Positions 34,800-47,905 of a DNA stretch of 64,000 bases are shown piece after piece. The stretch lies in assembly GCA_013398295.1 (NCBI GenBank), contig VZSF01001143.1, forward strand, positions 727,901 through 791,900, given 5' to 3'. Source of the stretch: Chionis minor. Its lineage: Eukaryota; Chordata; Aves; Charadriiformes; Chionididae. The stretch's first letter is position 1. Each line of letters begins with the position of its first letter. Position numbers and translations under genes: made by a program. The notes under the pieces were generated by a model, which did not search any database, was not told the origin of the DNA, and saw only the letters and a list, made by a program, of their open reading frames with translations.

Positions 34800-36065
34800 A
34801 TTTGGTATATATTATTCCTGAGCATATCATTCAATCTGGCTAGATTCTTATACAGTTGATTCTTTCTGCAAAATCTTTCCTAAGAAATGCCATCTGATGA
34901 GTTTAGATCATCTTTTTTTTCCTTGTGCTCAATCAGTTTCTTCCAGGTTAGCTTCTCAGTCAACCAGTAATCACTGCCTGGATAGCTGCAGTTCAAATTG
35001 ATTGTTAATGATGACTGGTCAATCAAATAACAGCATTTCTGTGCCTGCAGTAAATGAGTAAGAACTGCCATTTCAATGTATGTGTTTGGGTGTTTAAAGA
35101 AATAGTGATTACTTGCATACCTGTGTGTCTCAAGCATATATGGTCATATTTTTATTAGTGCTAGTAACTACCACGTGACCTAACCTTATCTTAGCAGTAG
35201 GAACAATAGACATTCACTGGAATTTCACAATTTTACAAAGACAAATCTGCCAGTAAACTATGCATTGTGTTACTAATGGTCATTGAACTGAATGGAAACT
35301 TAAAGTGCTTTGTGTGTGTGTCCAGCGAGCCCATGTTAGAAGCTGCATAGAAACAATGACTGGTTCCTCCTTATAATTTGTTATAAGGAGTGTGACTTAC
35401 TTCTGTGGATGAGGTATGGAATAGGAGACCCTTGTTGACAGGTTTTGAAAGAAGAGAGGAACATAAAAATTATGACAACAGATTATATTTTCAGTCTAGG
35501 TTAGCATACTATTTTTGGCAAATTTGTGTATCAGACGTTTTGGATAAAGGTGAAGGTGGGAAACATGCACTGTAGGCAAATAGAGTTTAATTGTAATCTG
35601 GATTTGTAGTAGTTAGTTATTGTCATCAAATGTAAACCATGAATTTAATTAAAAAATCCAGAATGGTCCTAGCTTTACATTTTGGACATAATTTAATATT
35701 AGGCTTATATGTAACATCAAGTATAAGTATATTTAATATTAACTTTTATGTGGCTTCTAAAATACAGATTCTGAGACATGTCTCCAGGAGGCTTGTGGAA
35801 TGCTGCACCATGGACTGTGTAGGCCAGGGAAGGCCACCTGGAAGGCGGAGGGAGAAATGGCTGACAGCCAGCGGGGACAGTTTTATGCATTCCTGTCTAA
35901 GCTAAACAGGGGAGACCTTCACTAAGCAGTGGGTTTTTTAAAAAGCTAATTGAAGAAGTCCTTCCAATTGCAAATCACAAATGAAAATTGACACTAATGC
36001 TGCATATTCAGAAAACTGGCATTGGTGAGAGACTTATGTTGCCTATTTTCAAATGAAAGAGGTCA
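34800..36065. other. Noncoding stretch, AT-rich
   Basis: Contains a perfect 10-bp stem hairpin (35367-35390) and a plus-strand 88-codon frame (35639-35905) with no motif. No gene recognised. Confidence 0.5.
35367..35390. repeat. Perfect short hairpin
   Basis: CTCCTTATAA (35367-35376) and its complement TTATAAGGAG (35381-35390) flank the loop TTTG. There is no flanking target duplication and the stem is too short for a microRNA precursor. Confidence 0.85.
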
Positions 36066-36069
36066 CTCC

Positions 36070-36395
36070 TTTACTCATTTGTTTGGTGTTTGTCATAATA
36101 ACTGTAATTATGAGACACTACTGTGATAATTTAATGTAATTTAGCACATAATTAGTGAACAAAAATCCTACACAATAATTCTTTCATGGAGCCATGCTAC
36201 TAATAAATAGTGGCATTCAGTGACATCTTTCCTGTCAATGCACTCATCGGGCTTATGTAGCCTATAGTATTTTTACTTGGCTTGCTTTTTTTGAAAAAGT
36301 ATCATAGCAGAATTACTGAAATGAGAGCTGCAAAAAATGCTCTGCCCTTTGGCAAAGAACGCTAACTTATTCATTACTCAGTGAGTACAGCTAAA
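36070..36395. promoter_or_regulatory. Candidate homeodomain-rich conserved noncoding element
   Basis: Two exact TAATTA cores (36105-36110 and 36149-36154) lie among GATAATTTAATG, GTAATTTAG and CAATAATTC within about 100 bases, in repeat-free DNA with no open frame. It is the densest cluster of this kind in the window. The enhancer role is an inference from motif density. AT-richness alone raises the number of such cores. Confidence 0.3.
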
Positions 36396-36399
36396 AGAA

Positions 36400-36890
36400 G
36401 AGTGTCCGCTGAAAGCTTCATTGTCCTTTCCACGCTCCACTGATGCTCAATAATGTCATCGCTGCTGATTCCAGGGAAAAGTACTTCTATTGATGGGAGG
36501 GGGGAAACTAATTTCAATAGGTTTTTCTGATGCAGACTCCTCTTAGTTGATTTCTGATACAGGAAACAATCTTTGATGTTTTCGCTTCGTGTAGAAGAGG
36601 AAAGGCTTGAAATGAGGTGTTTTGTGTCTGCTCTGTATGCATTCCACAGAAAACTCAGACAATGCAGCTGACACATGCTACAATCACAAAGTTGAAGTAA
36701 AAGAACCAAACCCCTCTCTTTTGAAACCCTCCTAAGTGTTAATGTGACTATGTAAGCAATACTTCCTATACTACTCTTCTCAAGGCAACAAATATATGAA
36801 GCTACAAGTTTTACAGTCCCACAGCTTGTCTTAGAGGAATGAATTAATGCTTTTAAATCAGATTTTAAAATCCAGTGACTTCATTAAACT
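36400..36890. other. Noncoding stretch before a CR1 copy
   Basis: A minus-strand frame of 111 codons (36374-36709) contains no recognisable motif or splice border. Nothing else was seen. Confidence 0.45.
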
Positions 36891-36894
36891 CATG

Positions 36895-37257
36895 TTTAGC
36901 CTGGAGAAGGCTTGTGGGGAATCTTATCAGCATGTAGAGATACCTTTTGGAAGGGAATGAAGACAAGGGAGCCAGACTCTTTTCAGTAGTACCCACTGAC
37001 AGGATAAGAGGCAATGGGCACAAACAGAAATGTATGAGTTGTTCTGAATACAAGAAAACAGCTTTTTACTAGGAAGGTGGTCAAACACTGGCACAAGTTG
37101 CTCAGAGACGTTATGGATTCTCCATCTGTGGAGGTATTCAAAACTCAACTGGATATGGTCCTGGACAACATGCAGTAGCTGACCCATCTTGAGCAGGTCA
37201 GTTGGACTTGTTCTCAAGAGGCACCTTCCAATCTTAGCCATTCTGTGATTCTGTGAT
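36895..37257 (+). mobile_element. CR1 LINE, 5'-truncated 3' end
   Basis: The copy begins with TTTAGCCTGGAGAAGGCTTG and continues through segments typical of the CR1 3' end (GGTGGTCAAACACTGG, GGAGGTATTCAAAACTC). It ends with CTTCCAATCTTAGCC and two ATTCTGTG octamers (37240-37255). CR1 copies in birds and reptiles are characteristically truncated at the 5' end and terminate in such octamers, without a poly-A tail or target duplication. The reading frame is broken by several stops. Confidence 0.9.
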
Positions 37258-37259
37258 AG

Positions 37260-40100
37260 TTGTGGGGTTTTTTTTTAATCATCACCTTCCTAAGCTATGG
37301 TCCAGCTTTTTACTTAAAGAACAGACTGAGTTGAAAACATCCACCAGGGATTAGGATTTAAGTTGATAGCGTTTCACATGCCCTATCATCTACCTCAGTC
37401 CAGCCAAATCATGGGGGTTTCCACTGGCAAGACTATCCTTTCAGCAGGCGTTTTCAATAGCATGCCAGAAATAGACCTTAATCATTAACCCAAGGTGTTT
37501 GGTTTATAATGCTTTGTACATTATAACACTGTAATTGCAAGAAATTCTGCAAGAATTAAACCTAGCAGCATTTCTGAGGAAGGGGAATCATTCAATATTT
37601 CCACTTTATATAGGGACAGAGATGAATCAAGTAGCTTGCCTGTCACTGCGGACAAATGCTGGTTTTGAGTGCCACCTCCCATCTCTTAACCTGATCTAGG
37701 CTTTAGAAATGGCAAAGATCCCTGGAAATCTGTAGCTGAATGGAGCATCTGCATCTAAAGTAAATTTGAGGAGAAAGACAAAAGATATCCCAGGAGTAGG
37801 GTCTCCATAACCAGATGTTGATTGTGTTAAAAAAGAATGGGGAGGGTACCATATTTGCCTCTGCACTATGGTCTTAGCCTGCCTGAGTGCTGGAAGGGTG
37901 CGAGCTGGTAGTCCCCCACTTTCCACAAATCTGTTTTCATCAGCTGTATTCAAAACCTTTCATGCTAAAGCTGAACCCTCATGGTCCTGCCCTTTCTATA
38001 TCAGCCTATTGTATGGGGATGTGGTTAATCCCCAAGCCCTTGACCTTTAGTGATTTGTACTGCTGTCAAGACACATTACACAGCTTTCCAAGCTGCTCTG
38101 CAATACAGAAAATGTCCACAGTAGGGTTCTTTTGTTTAAACTACCATGTAACTGGCATCAGTTTTATCATGCAAACATTTTTTTATTTTTCTTCTGGGGA
38201 AACAAGCCCCCCTGTCCCTTCTCCAGAAGAGTTTCCGTATGAAAAACAAGAGTTGAGAAGCTAGAGTAGGTATAGAGGAGCTGTCTGCAATTTGCAAACC
38301 AATGAAGATTATGTTATTCCTGCTGGGACAGAAGCTGAGAGGAAAATGTGAGCTTAGTATTAATACCTAGGAAGATGATGGTTTGATTTTTCAAAGAAAA
38401 AACATAATTTCTGAACTAGCCATTAGCTTTGACGAAAAATGGGTTGCTGGGGTCTAGGAGCATCTGTAAGACACTGAGGGACTTCAGCTCTACTCTTCAT
38501 GGGTTTTGGTGAATAATAAGCCTGTGGAAAGTCTGTAGCAACTAGATGGTGTTCTCCCTGTATCCACAGAGACAAAAACAGCAGATGTAGCACGTATACA
38601 GTCTCCCACCCTCGATGTTTTTTCATTCAGAGATTTCACCTTAGGGTAGCAGGAACAATTTCTTTTCTCTGCTGATTCAATTCTTGTCTTTTGGGGGATT
38701 TCAGCACGTGCCTCAGCTGGACTAATGGGAATTTTGAAATGGACTAAAAACAGACACTAATTTCACAACCATCAGTGATCAGTTTCAGGCATCAGCCTAA
38801 GCTGCATTTTGATATGGAGCTGATAGAAGAGAAAGGACTTGAATGTATAAGAAATTTCCATAAAAGAGAAGGTTAAAGAAAGAGTTTGCTCCCAAGATTT
38901 ACCATGCTCTGCTTAAGAACACCATTTTCATGCCAAAGAGAGATTTCATACCAAATTTTCTAGCTGTTACCTTTAAGAATCAATTTCTCACATCAGCTTG
39001 TCAACAGGAACATTTACCTTGCATGGTAAAGGAGATTAACATCAGATAGTTTAAGAGGACGGTATCCCATAACAATAATCTTAGCCTTACATGGACAATG
39101 ATGACATTTAGATTAACGAGAGTAACTCAGGAAAAAGATCTTTGGGCCACAGTGGATATTTCTCTGAAAATCACAGCTCAGTAACTGTCAAAAATACACA
39201 TAGATGTTTGTAGAGAACGATGTACGAACAAAACACTAATGCACCATTGCATAAATCCATAGGTTGCTGGCGTCTGGATTAACGTGTACTTGCAGCTGTG
39301 GTCACGCAACCCGGCAATGGGAATAGTGGGACTCAGAGATGCACTTACAAAGGTAACTGGGGTGATCAGATATGGGGAAGAGCTCTCTGTATGGAGAATC
39401 AAACAGCCTCCTGTTCTTTGTTTTAAAAAAGAGATGACTGGGGTGGAGCTGATTGAGTGGATATTATCACAGATGTGGAGACAGTGAGTGGGAAATGATT
39501 ATTCACTAGCGCTAGCAATATGAGTTAGCTAATTAGGTTATCCATTGGCAGATATAAAACAAACAAAATTATGTCTGTTTTCCCCACACAGTCCATCCCC
39601 ACACAAGAGTTCTGATAATAAAACCTTGAGACTCATTGCCGTGAACTATTGTGGAGGGTAAAAGTTCAGAAAGTGATTAGACAACTTCAGGAAGGGTAGG
39701 TCTGTCAGAGCCTATCAGATATCAAAGCCTGGCAGCAGCCTCCAGCTCAGAAAGTTCCCAAACTGCTCATCGCTGAGGCTGGGAGGCTGCTGCTGCAGAG
39801 GGATTGCTCTGGCCACACCTCGCTTTGCTCTTTCCTGAGCATCCTCTCCTGACAGCTGCTGCAGACTGCAAGGGAGAGATGGTAGACAGACCTATAGTCA
39901 GGCTCTACCTATAGTTACCCATTCGGCTTACCACCCACGGCATTAAACATGTCTATAGATGTTACAGTCCTGATAGCCTGGACAGAAATTCACAGCAACA
40001 ACAGCGTGAAGTCTCCAGTGAAACATGCCCATGATTTGCACTTCACTATTGTAACAAAGGTCTTACTGTGATTTCTGCACAGTGCCACAGCTGAACCATG
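37260..40100. other. Noncoding stretch, no gene recognised
   Basis: Apart from the MIR fragment at 37595 nothing is recognisable. The plus-strand 125-codon frame at 37887-38264 overlaps others and has no motif. Confidence 0.5.
37595..37690 (-). mobile_element. Possible MIR relic
   Basis: TTTCCACTTTATATAGGGAC, then CAAGTAGCTTGCCTGTCACT, then GGTTTTGAGTGCC follow the order of the reverse-complement MIR core (CCCATTTTACAGATG, AAGTAACTTGCCCAAGGTCA, GATTTGAACC). Short and diverged. Confidence 0.42.
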
Positions 40101-42080
40101 TGGTTCACATTTATTTCTCTCTACACTGATGTGTTTTGTCATCGTCCTGCAAGGATTTCTAGCCACTGAAAAGATTTTCCTGGACTCCCTATTGCTGCTG
40201 GCCTACCCAGCAGAAGAGATCTTACCAGTCTCCATGTTGCTAAAATCATATCTGCCTTTATTGCTGTTTGTAACAGTTGGGACATCTGATTCAGCACCTC
40301 GCCCAGTCCCCTGCCTTCCCTAGCTTGACTCATGCCAAATAAATATGGTCTTCAGAAAGGAGAGACCTGCCTGGCAAAGGGAAAAGTAGGACAAAGGGGG
40401 AGATGGGCAAGAAAGCGGAGAAGAGCTAGGCAAAGAGCAGATGGAGCTTTTCTTGTGCTCCTGCCCAAGATAAATTCCATGTCCCTTTGCAGGAAGGGAA
40501 GCAAGCAGGAAGCCACAGGGCCTACAGCAGCAAGAAGGGGAACATGATTAAAACAAGGCTGGTGGTATCATGTCTCAGGGACCTTTTTAGGAGCTGCAGC
40601 TGTACAGCAGACTTCCACCTCATGAGCACGCTTCTATGCATTTTCCCTCCCTTCTACAAGGAAGGGCAGGTTTGCCGAGCTCAGCAGGAGCTGGAGGCCT
40701 GAAGAGAGCAGCTGCTTCTGAGAGAGCTGGCTCCCAGTGCCGGCCAGACCTGCGCTTGGCAGGGGCCAGCCTGCCCGTCAGGGGGAGGCTTCTCTTACTT
40801 CCAGGGCCTCTGTTTCTAAACCGAGCTCAGCCCCAAGAAGGTGATGACTTAAGAAGCCCTGGCTTGTGGCTGCGCAACAGTGACCAATCTGTGACCCAGC
40901 AGATCAGGGTGGCTGGCTCCTGCCCTCTTCCTGAGGAGTGTGGGAGATGCCACCGAGCACTCAGCTGGGCTTGCTGTAACCCAGCTCTGCAGTCAGTGAG
41001 CTGAGCGTGGTAACCTGCAGTCCTGGGGATGCTGGCTGTCAGCTGGGGGAGGTGCCCGCAGAATGGGCAGTACACTGACGGAGCCAGAAACAGACCTCGG
41101 TAAGTCACAGGGCTTGCACCGGCTGGTGCTGGGCTGCTGCGAGCGTTCCCGATGGAGCTGCCATATCCCAGTGCGGCACAGCACTTACTTTCAAAATCAA
41201 ATTTGGTGTACAGTCCCACCTCAAAGGTATGTATGTGTACTTATCCTGAGAGCTGCAGGAATACCTTGTTGCTGAGTGTGCAGAGTTACTTGGGTTTGCA
41301 AAACGGTATCAATTGACAGAGCAAATTATTAATGGAACAGACGCTGGCAGGGGCAGAGACGTTTGGAAAGCTCGTCAGGATACTCACCCATCCAGCTGCA
41401 GCCACGGTCCCTCCTCGTGCCTCGCGTTTGTTTTTCCAGGCTAATTTGTAATCCATTGCAATAGCTCTCAGTCTCTCCTGTGCTCTGAGTTTGCAAATGA
41501 GCCTGCCTGTCTAGAGCCATATCAAATGTTTTCAACCAGCTCCACTCTTTCACCCCTGTCAGCCGTGCTGACTAGATGAGTAGGCTCGGGAGTCAGGCAG
41601 GACTGGCAGACGTGACCTTCTGTGAATCAGCTGTAGACGGGCTCCATCTAAGGGGACTAGAGATACGCTCCAGCAAAGCTCACCACGGTAATTTAAGACT
41701 TTACCATCTGTGGCTTCCTCTTTTTTAGGACTTGCCATTTCATAGTGCAAGAGAAGAAGTACTTGCTCCTACCTTAACTGCCTTGCTCCGCATTCCCTCT
41801 CATCAGCTTAAACCAGCTCTGAAAGCCGTGGCAGTGGTCAGACTGACACAGGGCTGGTGCTTAGTCTGCCACAAAGAGATCTCACTCTGCTTTTCTGTGT
41901 TCCTCAGGAAACAGTATCGCATCTTCAGATGTGGTCTTTGCTGAGAAATGGTGACCTTTTTTTTCCCTCTCCAACAATAATTAACTCCATGAAGATAGGA
42001 TACTTCTGTTTTGCTATGGGAGCTGCAATAGGCAATGTCAACTCCAGAAACAGCCGCTGGTTGCAGCTAAATTAATTCCA

Positions 42081-42095
42081 CCACCCACCCCCCCN
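42081..42095. repeat. C-rich run with an ambiguous base
   Basis: CCACCCACCCCCCC followed by N. An unresolved homopolymer in the assembly. Confidence 0.8.
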
Positions 42096-42945
42096 TATTT
42101 TGTAAACGAATCTCAATTTTACTAAATTTCTTCAGTGGGAAGGAAGCCTGAAAAAGCCTTTTAAAACATGAAAGTATTTTGCTGAGATGCTTTCAAATAT
42201 TCTTTTCATTTGAAGCAGTACTTTATTTAGAAATTTTCCTTACTGTTTTGAAGGCTCAAAAACCCCATTCTGGGTCATTTTTATGTTTCTTTGCATTGAT
42301 AAATAAATTTTCCCACATTTTGGTTTGCAGAAAATGTCTGTGTTTTCATTGTGGTTGACCTGAATTCCCAACATAGATCCGATTTTATTAATATTTTTTT
42401 AACATGAAAGAACCAAACCATCAGCCATTAGCACAGCTTGCAGTGCATCCTGCCTATTTACCTCACAGTAGAAAAGATGTTTTCCTTTGCTTCATTACAT
42501 CCTCTTTTATACAGATAGAGTCTCCTTGTGTTGCCCTGGTAATTCCTCTGCCTCCTCCTGGCTGTCCTCACCTCTCCCAGGCCTTTCTGTTGTATCCTTC
42601 TGCTCTATGTAGGTCACTACTGCACTTCCCTGGAGTCTCCCCTTGTCGTTTCTGAAATGAGATGCTTCATTAGCCACTCTCCAGTCTTCTGGCACTCCTG
42701 ACTTCTGCAGTCAGCTTGCAGACACCACTGCTAGTGGCTGTCTTCCTCCTCTTGCTGTTTGCCCTGCAGAAATAGTACCAAACACATCCATGAGTCAGAA
42801 ACTCTGGGGAATGCCCATTAGTGTTTGCTGGGTTTCTCCCGGGTGTGTTTCACACTCTTGAATCTTACGGAGCCTCATTATGTTTCTTTTGTGTTTAGAT
42901 GCTCAGCATAGCTAATATTTGAAGAAGACAGATGAAAGGTTTTAA

Positions 42946-42962
42946 CGTTTTTTTTTTTTTTT
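42946..42962. repeat. Poly-T run
   Basis: Uninterrupted T homopolymer of about 16 bases between AT-rich flanks. Confidence 0.75.
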
Positions 42963-45307
42963 AAAATCCCTTAAATTGCTGTGTTTGGGGGTAGAGGGAG
43001 GAGATTTGCAAATAAGAAGCAGCTCTCTGCTTCCAGCTCAAGTGGCTTTTATTTTACCCTAAGAAAAAGAAAACTAAATGAAGAGGAAGAGAACTGTGTA
43101 TTTGAGTCTTTGTGGCTCCCTGCCCCCTCCAACAGGAGCCCTGAAACAAAACAAGGCATGGCAGTTGTCTTCTGCTGGGAAGAGACATTTTAAAGGTAGG
43201 AAATGAGGAGAACAAAGCGTGCGCGTTCCAGAGCTCTGCACACCATCAACAACAAACAAGCCTGGCAGCGTCTTCGTTTTCTGTAGGAGTGTGCTCCATA
43301 CAGCTAATCCCCTCGTCCTGAGTTGCCATCTGGAGTATGCCACGAGCAGGTCTGTGTAACAGAGGTGTTGCGAGCCTGTGACAAGCTGGGCAGCGTACTG
43401 AGGGCCTGCCAGCAGCCACGGGCTGTTCTTGCTCAGTCACACTTGGAGCCTAATACACAAAATGTACTCGGTGAAGGGCAACCACCTCTCGTGAGAGGTC
43501 TCCTGCAAATAAGAGCCTGCCGCGTATCAGCAGTATTTCCCTCCCATGGTCTGGGAGTGAGATGACCCTCAGCACGCTGCTCAGAGCGCCACCAGCACCC
43601 TGTGTCCAGGGGACTTTCAGAGAGCAGGAGAAGTATCAACGGTGAGAAAAACATGCTGAAGCCCGCTGAGAGGATGCTTGGCTCCCGCTGTGCTAGAAAT
43701 GGCCTTTCTCCAGTCTGAACAACAGGCGAAGGCCATGTGGTGGTCAGGGGCTGGTGATCACCGCCACCCACCCACAGCCTCTGTCGACCGCTTGTCCCAG
43801 CCAGCAGTGTCCCAGCATCCCCAGTTGCCCCGTGTGCTGGTGCAGGGCAGCTGGCAGAGCCCCAGTAGCTCAGCTGGAGAGCCTCTGGGCATCCCCACAT
43901 CCCTGGGAATCGCCCTCTGCCGAGCCGGGAGGGCTGTGCCTCTCCCCTGCTCCGGCACCATGGGGCTCACATTGCGCCCCTCTTCAGCAGCCACAAGTCT
44001 CTTGACAGGGAAACAGGGGGCCTCTGCGGACTCTTTTAGAGCTATTTTGTCTCTCCTGTCTTTTCCCAGCTTCATCAGCATCCTAATTGTGCTCAGTTCC
44101 CTTTTATGGCAGGCACGTGTAAGCAAGTGCAAGTTCCCAGACTCCTGGCAAAGCTTTCTATTGGAAAAGGGGAAAAATGGCTCAAAAAGTGCAGCCAAGA
44201 CCTAATGGTCATAACTGTACAGGATTATTCCCCCCCCCGCCTCCCCTTTTTAGGCCTGTGCTCTTTACTGGGCTGTCAGAGCAGCAATGGCTCCTGGCGG
44301 TGGGCGTTCTTCCCACCCAACCATCTCAAAGCTGTCTGCTGAGAGTGGTGGACTCTTGTTAATCACACCTCAGGGACACGGGGAAGGAAGAACAGAGATG
44401 TGACGCGATCTTCTGCTTGCCCTTCCTTGCTCCTGTCTCTCCTGACAGCTGCAATTTCTTGCCACCTTGAGACTAGAGCCCTTGTGTCACAGAAGAGGTA
44501 GAAAATCATCCATTAATCTTCCTCCTGTTTTCCTCCAGGAGCTGCTGTGTTTGTTCAGGCAGGGATGCATTTGCTCAGAAAGGCAAGCGCTGCCCATCAG
44601 CAGCGGCCATCCTTTCTCTGCCCCTCTCCAGAGGGCTCTCCCAGAAGGGAGCAGCCTCCTGCTTGATGGCCATCACTGGTAAAATAGCAGACAGGTCACC
44701 CACCACTCCAGAAGCAAGGCACCTAGCCTCTTTGTTGATGTTAACCTCAATAATGAAAGGTGCAACTTCTGTTTGTAAAGAAAAACAGAAAAAAAGGCAA
44801 AGGTTTGGATCATGTGTCCCTCTGCCCCTCCTTCCATTGGCTTTGATCCATTTTGGGCTTTGGTCCAAAAGCTCATTAAAAGGAAAGTACAGCCAAGTAT
44901 TACTCTGAAAGAGGAAAAAATGGCTTATCCATCAGAAGACAGACAAACAGTGTCAGATAGTGGTTGCTAATTTGTTCTCCACAAGGACATCTGCTTCTTT
45001 TTAACCAGAAGCGAGTTTTGCCACAGAGGGATACTGTATGAGTCAGCCTCATGCTTTCTTACCCCGGGCTTCTCCCTTTCCTGATGTGACCCCAAGGCAG
45101 GCATCTCCTGTACCTGTTGACCTCCTCTGAGGTGCTGGATGGGCAGTCCTTGGGGAAGGGACACCTTACTAATGCTCCAATGGCACCTGGAGTCTTCTGG
45201 AACAGCTGAAATGTGGTAAATAGATGCATCCTGTAATAGCAAAATGGTGGCAAATAGGTAAAATCAAAAGAAAGAAACTAGTCTGAACCATAATACTATT
45301 ATTCTAT

Positions 45308-45648
45308 TAGTCTGGAGAAAAGGAGGCTGAGGGGAGGCCTTATTGCTCTCTACAACTACCTGAAAGGAGGTTGTAGCAAGGCGGGGGTTGGTCTCTTCTC
45401 CCAAGTAACAGGCAATACGACAAGAGGAGATGGCCTCGAGTTGCGCCAGGGGAGGTTTAGATTGGATATTAAGGAAAAATTCCTTCACCAAAAGGGTTAT
45501 CAAGCATTGGAAGAGGCTGCCCCAGGAAGTGGTTGAGTCACAAAAGACATGTAGATGTGGTGTTGAGGGACGTGGCAGTGTTAGGTTTATGGTTGGAGCC
45601 GATTATCTTAAGGGTCTTTTCCAACCTAAATGATTCTGTGATTCTGTA
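45308..45648 (+). mobile_element. CR1 LINE, 5'-truncated, with end of ORF2
   Basis: The copy starts AGTCTGGAGAAAAGGAGGC. The plus strand reads through the conserved C-terminal part of the CR1 ORF2 reverse-transcriptase polyprotein for about 55 codons (visible pieces: [32 protein letters not shown]) before a frame shift near 45475, after which the match resumes in another frame ([12 protein letters not shown]). It ends with CTTTTCCAACCTAAATG and ATTCTGTGATTCTGTA (45633-45648), the CR1 tail octamers. It is better preserved than the copy at 36895, suggesting a younger insertion. It is inactive because it is truncated and frameshifted. Confidence 0.93.
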
Positions 45649-45649
45649 A

Positions 45650-47850
45650 GAACCGAGTAAAGGAAAATAAGGTGTTTTTTCAAGGGGGTTTTGTTAAACA
45701 TATTTCATGACAAAACTAGTTATATCAGTGGTACCAGCCCAATACTCAACAGAGTTGCTGGTCAGGCCAAGGACTATGGAGAAAGCTAGATGAAGATGCA
45801 AATGTTTTTTGGTTTTGTTTTGTTTTGGGGTTTTTTTGTCCAAAAGACACTCAAAAGGCTTTTGAGCAGAAACTACTGAAAATGTTGATTTGCAGCGTTG
45901 CTAGGAGCACTAGGGAAACACCAGAAAAGTGAAAGAAAAATAATGGTTTTACTAATATTGTGGTATAAATGAGATGTCCATTCATCATCTTCAATTCCAG
46001 GCAAAATAATGGAATAGCTGAATGGGACTCTTTATTAAAAATGAAGGGGAAGGGGGCTAATTAATTCCAGTCATCATTGTCAAACTAACTGGGGACCTCT
46101 TCTTTGTTGAGATTGTAAGTTTGGTGGGTAAAGGTAAAAAATTTTATGTGTTTAAACTTAGCTTTCATGCAGGCATCTTCTTTGGGAAAACAGAATGTTT
46201 TGATTAAAAAACCCAGAGTGATACATAATTCAAAGCGGAGCATGTTTGGTGGCTCAGAAAGTGACTCACTGGCAGGGCTCCGGCATAACCGTAACTGGAG
46301 AATTGTTTCGACAGGTTGGTTTCCAGTGGGGTCCTGCAAGCAGCTGCAGTGTTAATCCTGCTTCTTCTGCATTAACTGGGGTTCATGATCTCTGTGTGTG
46401 TGTGCTTTTGTAACTGTGTACCTTTTTTTCTGTTGAGTTTGCACCTGCCTGCTGTGGGTGTTCCTCGATCCTACATCTTTAATGGCTTTTATCAAGGGTC
46501 TGAAGGGCGACGGCATGAATCCTGCATTGATCACGTTTGCAAGCAATATAGAAGTTGGATCCTGGTGAAGAAGGAGGAGATCTCCTTACTGATACAGTGC
46601 AGCTAAGACTGCTCAATAGGCTGGGCACCATGTGAAATGTCTGCTTGGCAAATGCACCGAAAGCCCAGCCTTGCTGTGGGAGCTTGTGGGAGCTCTGTCC
46701 CTCTGGTTAAATCAAGCTTTCCATCTGTAGGTACTCCCATCAGAAACACACTGTTGCAGGTGGTCCTCAGTCTGGCAGGCAAAAGCACAGTAACAGCAAA
46801 TGGGGGCAAGTTCCATCTCAACAAATTCAGCCTGGAAATAAAGCCCAGATATTTCACGGTCAGGGGAACATCTCCTTGCCACAGCTTGCCAAAAGTTGTG
46901 GTCACTGGGCACTTAGCATTGGGATGGGATGTTTTTCCAAATGATGTGCTCCTGTTCAAGTGGGCTTGATTCAGGGAAGGCCTGAGGTCTCTGCTGGTAG
47001 TTTTCATGCCCTTTTCATCTGAGGATTCCAAAAACTTTTGCCACTGAAAATGTAGATCCCTTAGAAATGACATTTATGTAGATTGTAATACAGTTGTAAA
47101 ACAGTTTTTGTCATCCAAAACTAGTCTGCACTGTCGGTCAGCTGTCACAGAGTAACCCTGGCAGTCCTGTCTAGCTCATCCAAAAACCAATGCTTGTACC
47201 AACTTATTCTCAAGAGAAAGATGTATCCCGTAATACAGCATTAGTCAGCAGTCTCCTCTGTTTCAGCAGTTGCTATTTTTTAGTTATTGGAAGGAGGGCT
47301 GCTTTAAGAAATACCATTTGAGTCATAGGAAAATTGAGCAGGGGTCAAGTCTCACTGTCCTGAGTAGGAAGTTGCACTCCCACTTCCTTCCTGCCTCTTT
47401 CCAGATGATTTCGATAATCCTCTCCCTCCCTCCTTTCTGTCACCAAGCTGCCTGGGGGGTGAAACCTGCCCCGATTCCCTCAGGAGCCTGTGAAACGCTC
47501 CCAAAAAGCGCCTCGCCCAAACCCCACGAGCTGCTTCCTTTGGTGAAGCTGCAGGGTATCACTAGGATTTTTTGTGAGCCCTTGGCTGCTCTCAGCTTCA
47601 TGCCCATCCCTTAGTGTGTGTCTTATGGCTCCTGGAAAGGTGAGAAACAAAATGCCTCCAGCTGTGGGACGCTGGGCTGAGGTTCCAAAGGGAGATGCCA
47701 AGCTCTCCACGGCTGTGCCCTGCCCATAGCACCTCTTCCTACTGGGTCACCACGCCTAAGCAATGCCCACTTTATGAAAGCACTTCATCAGCTTTAATTA
47801 TGATTGCCTTTGCTGCAAGTTGAAATTTTACTGCTTAGTAAATTGATACA
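45650..47850. other. Noncoding stretch, no gene recognised
   Basis: A G/T-rich low-complexity patch lies near 45805-45838. A minus-strand frame of 156 codons (46603-47073) and an opposing plus-strand one (46637-46969) cover the same bases, with no motif. A short TG run sits near 46393-46404. Confidence 0.5.
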
Positions 47851-47859
47851 TAACACAAG

Positions 47860-47905
47860 GCAACTATGATTTAATCCCATTTTGCAAACGGGGAAAGTTT
47901 AGGCC
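47860..47905 (-). mobile_element. Possible MIR fragment
   Basis: TTTAATCCCATTTTGCAAAC followed by GGGGAAAGTTTAGG resembles the reverse-complement MIR piece CCCATTTTACAGATGAGGAA and the ACTGAGG that follows. Only about 45 bases are recognisable. Confidence 0.38.

Larger units (their letters stand above)
40105..45300. other. GC-richer noncoding stretch
   Basis: From about 40 kb the sequence is visibly richer in G and C, and overlapping open frames appear on both strands (for example 43433-43900 minus and 43678-44205 plus, 155 and 175 codons). Their products are Ser/Pro/Gly/Ala-rich and lack motifs, and the opposing strands are open together, which points to base composition and not to coding. 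An unresolved N sits in a C-run at 42095. Confidence 0.45.

Noticed and set aside
43433..44205. 155- and 175-codon frames on opposite strands
   Set aside because: Both strands are open together in GC-rich DNA and the products are low-complexity without motifs.
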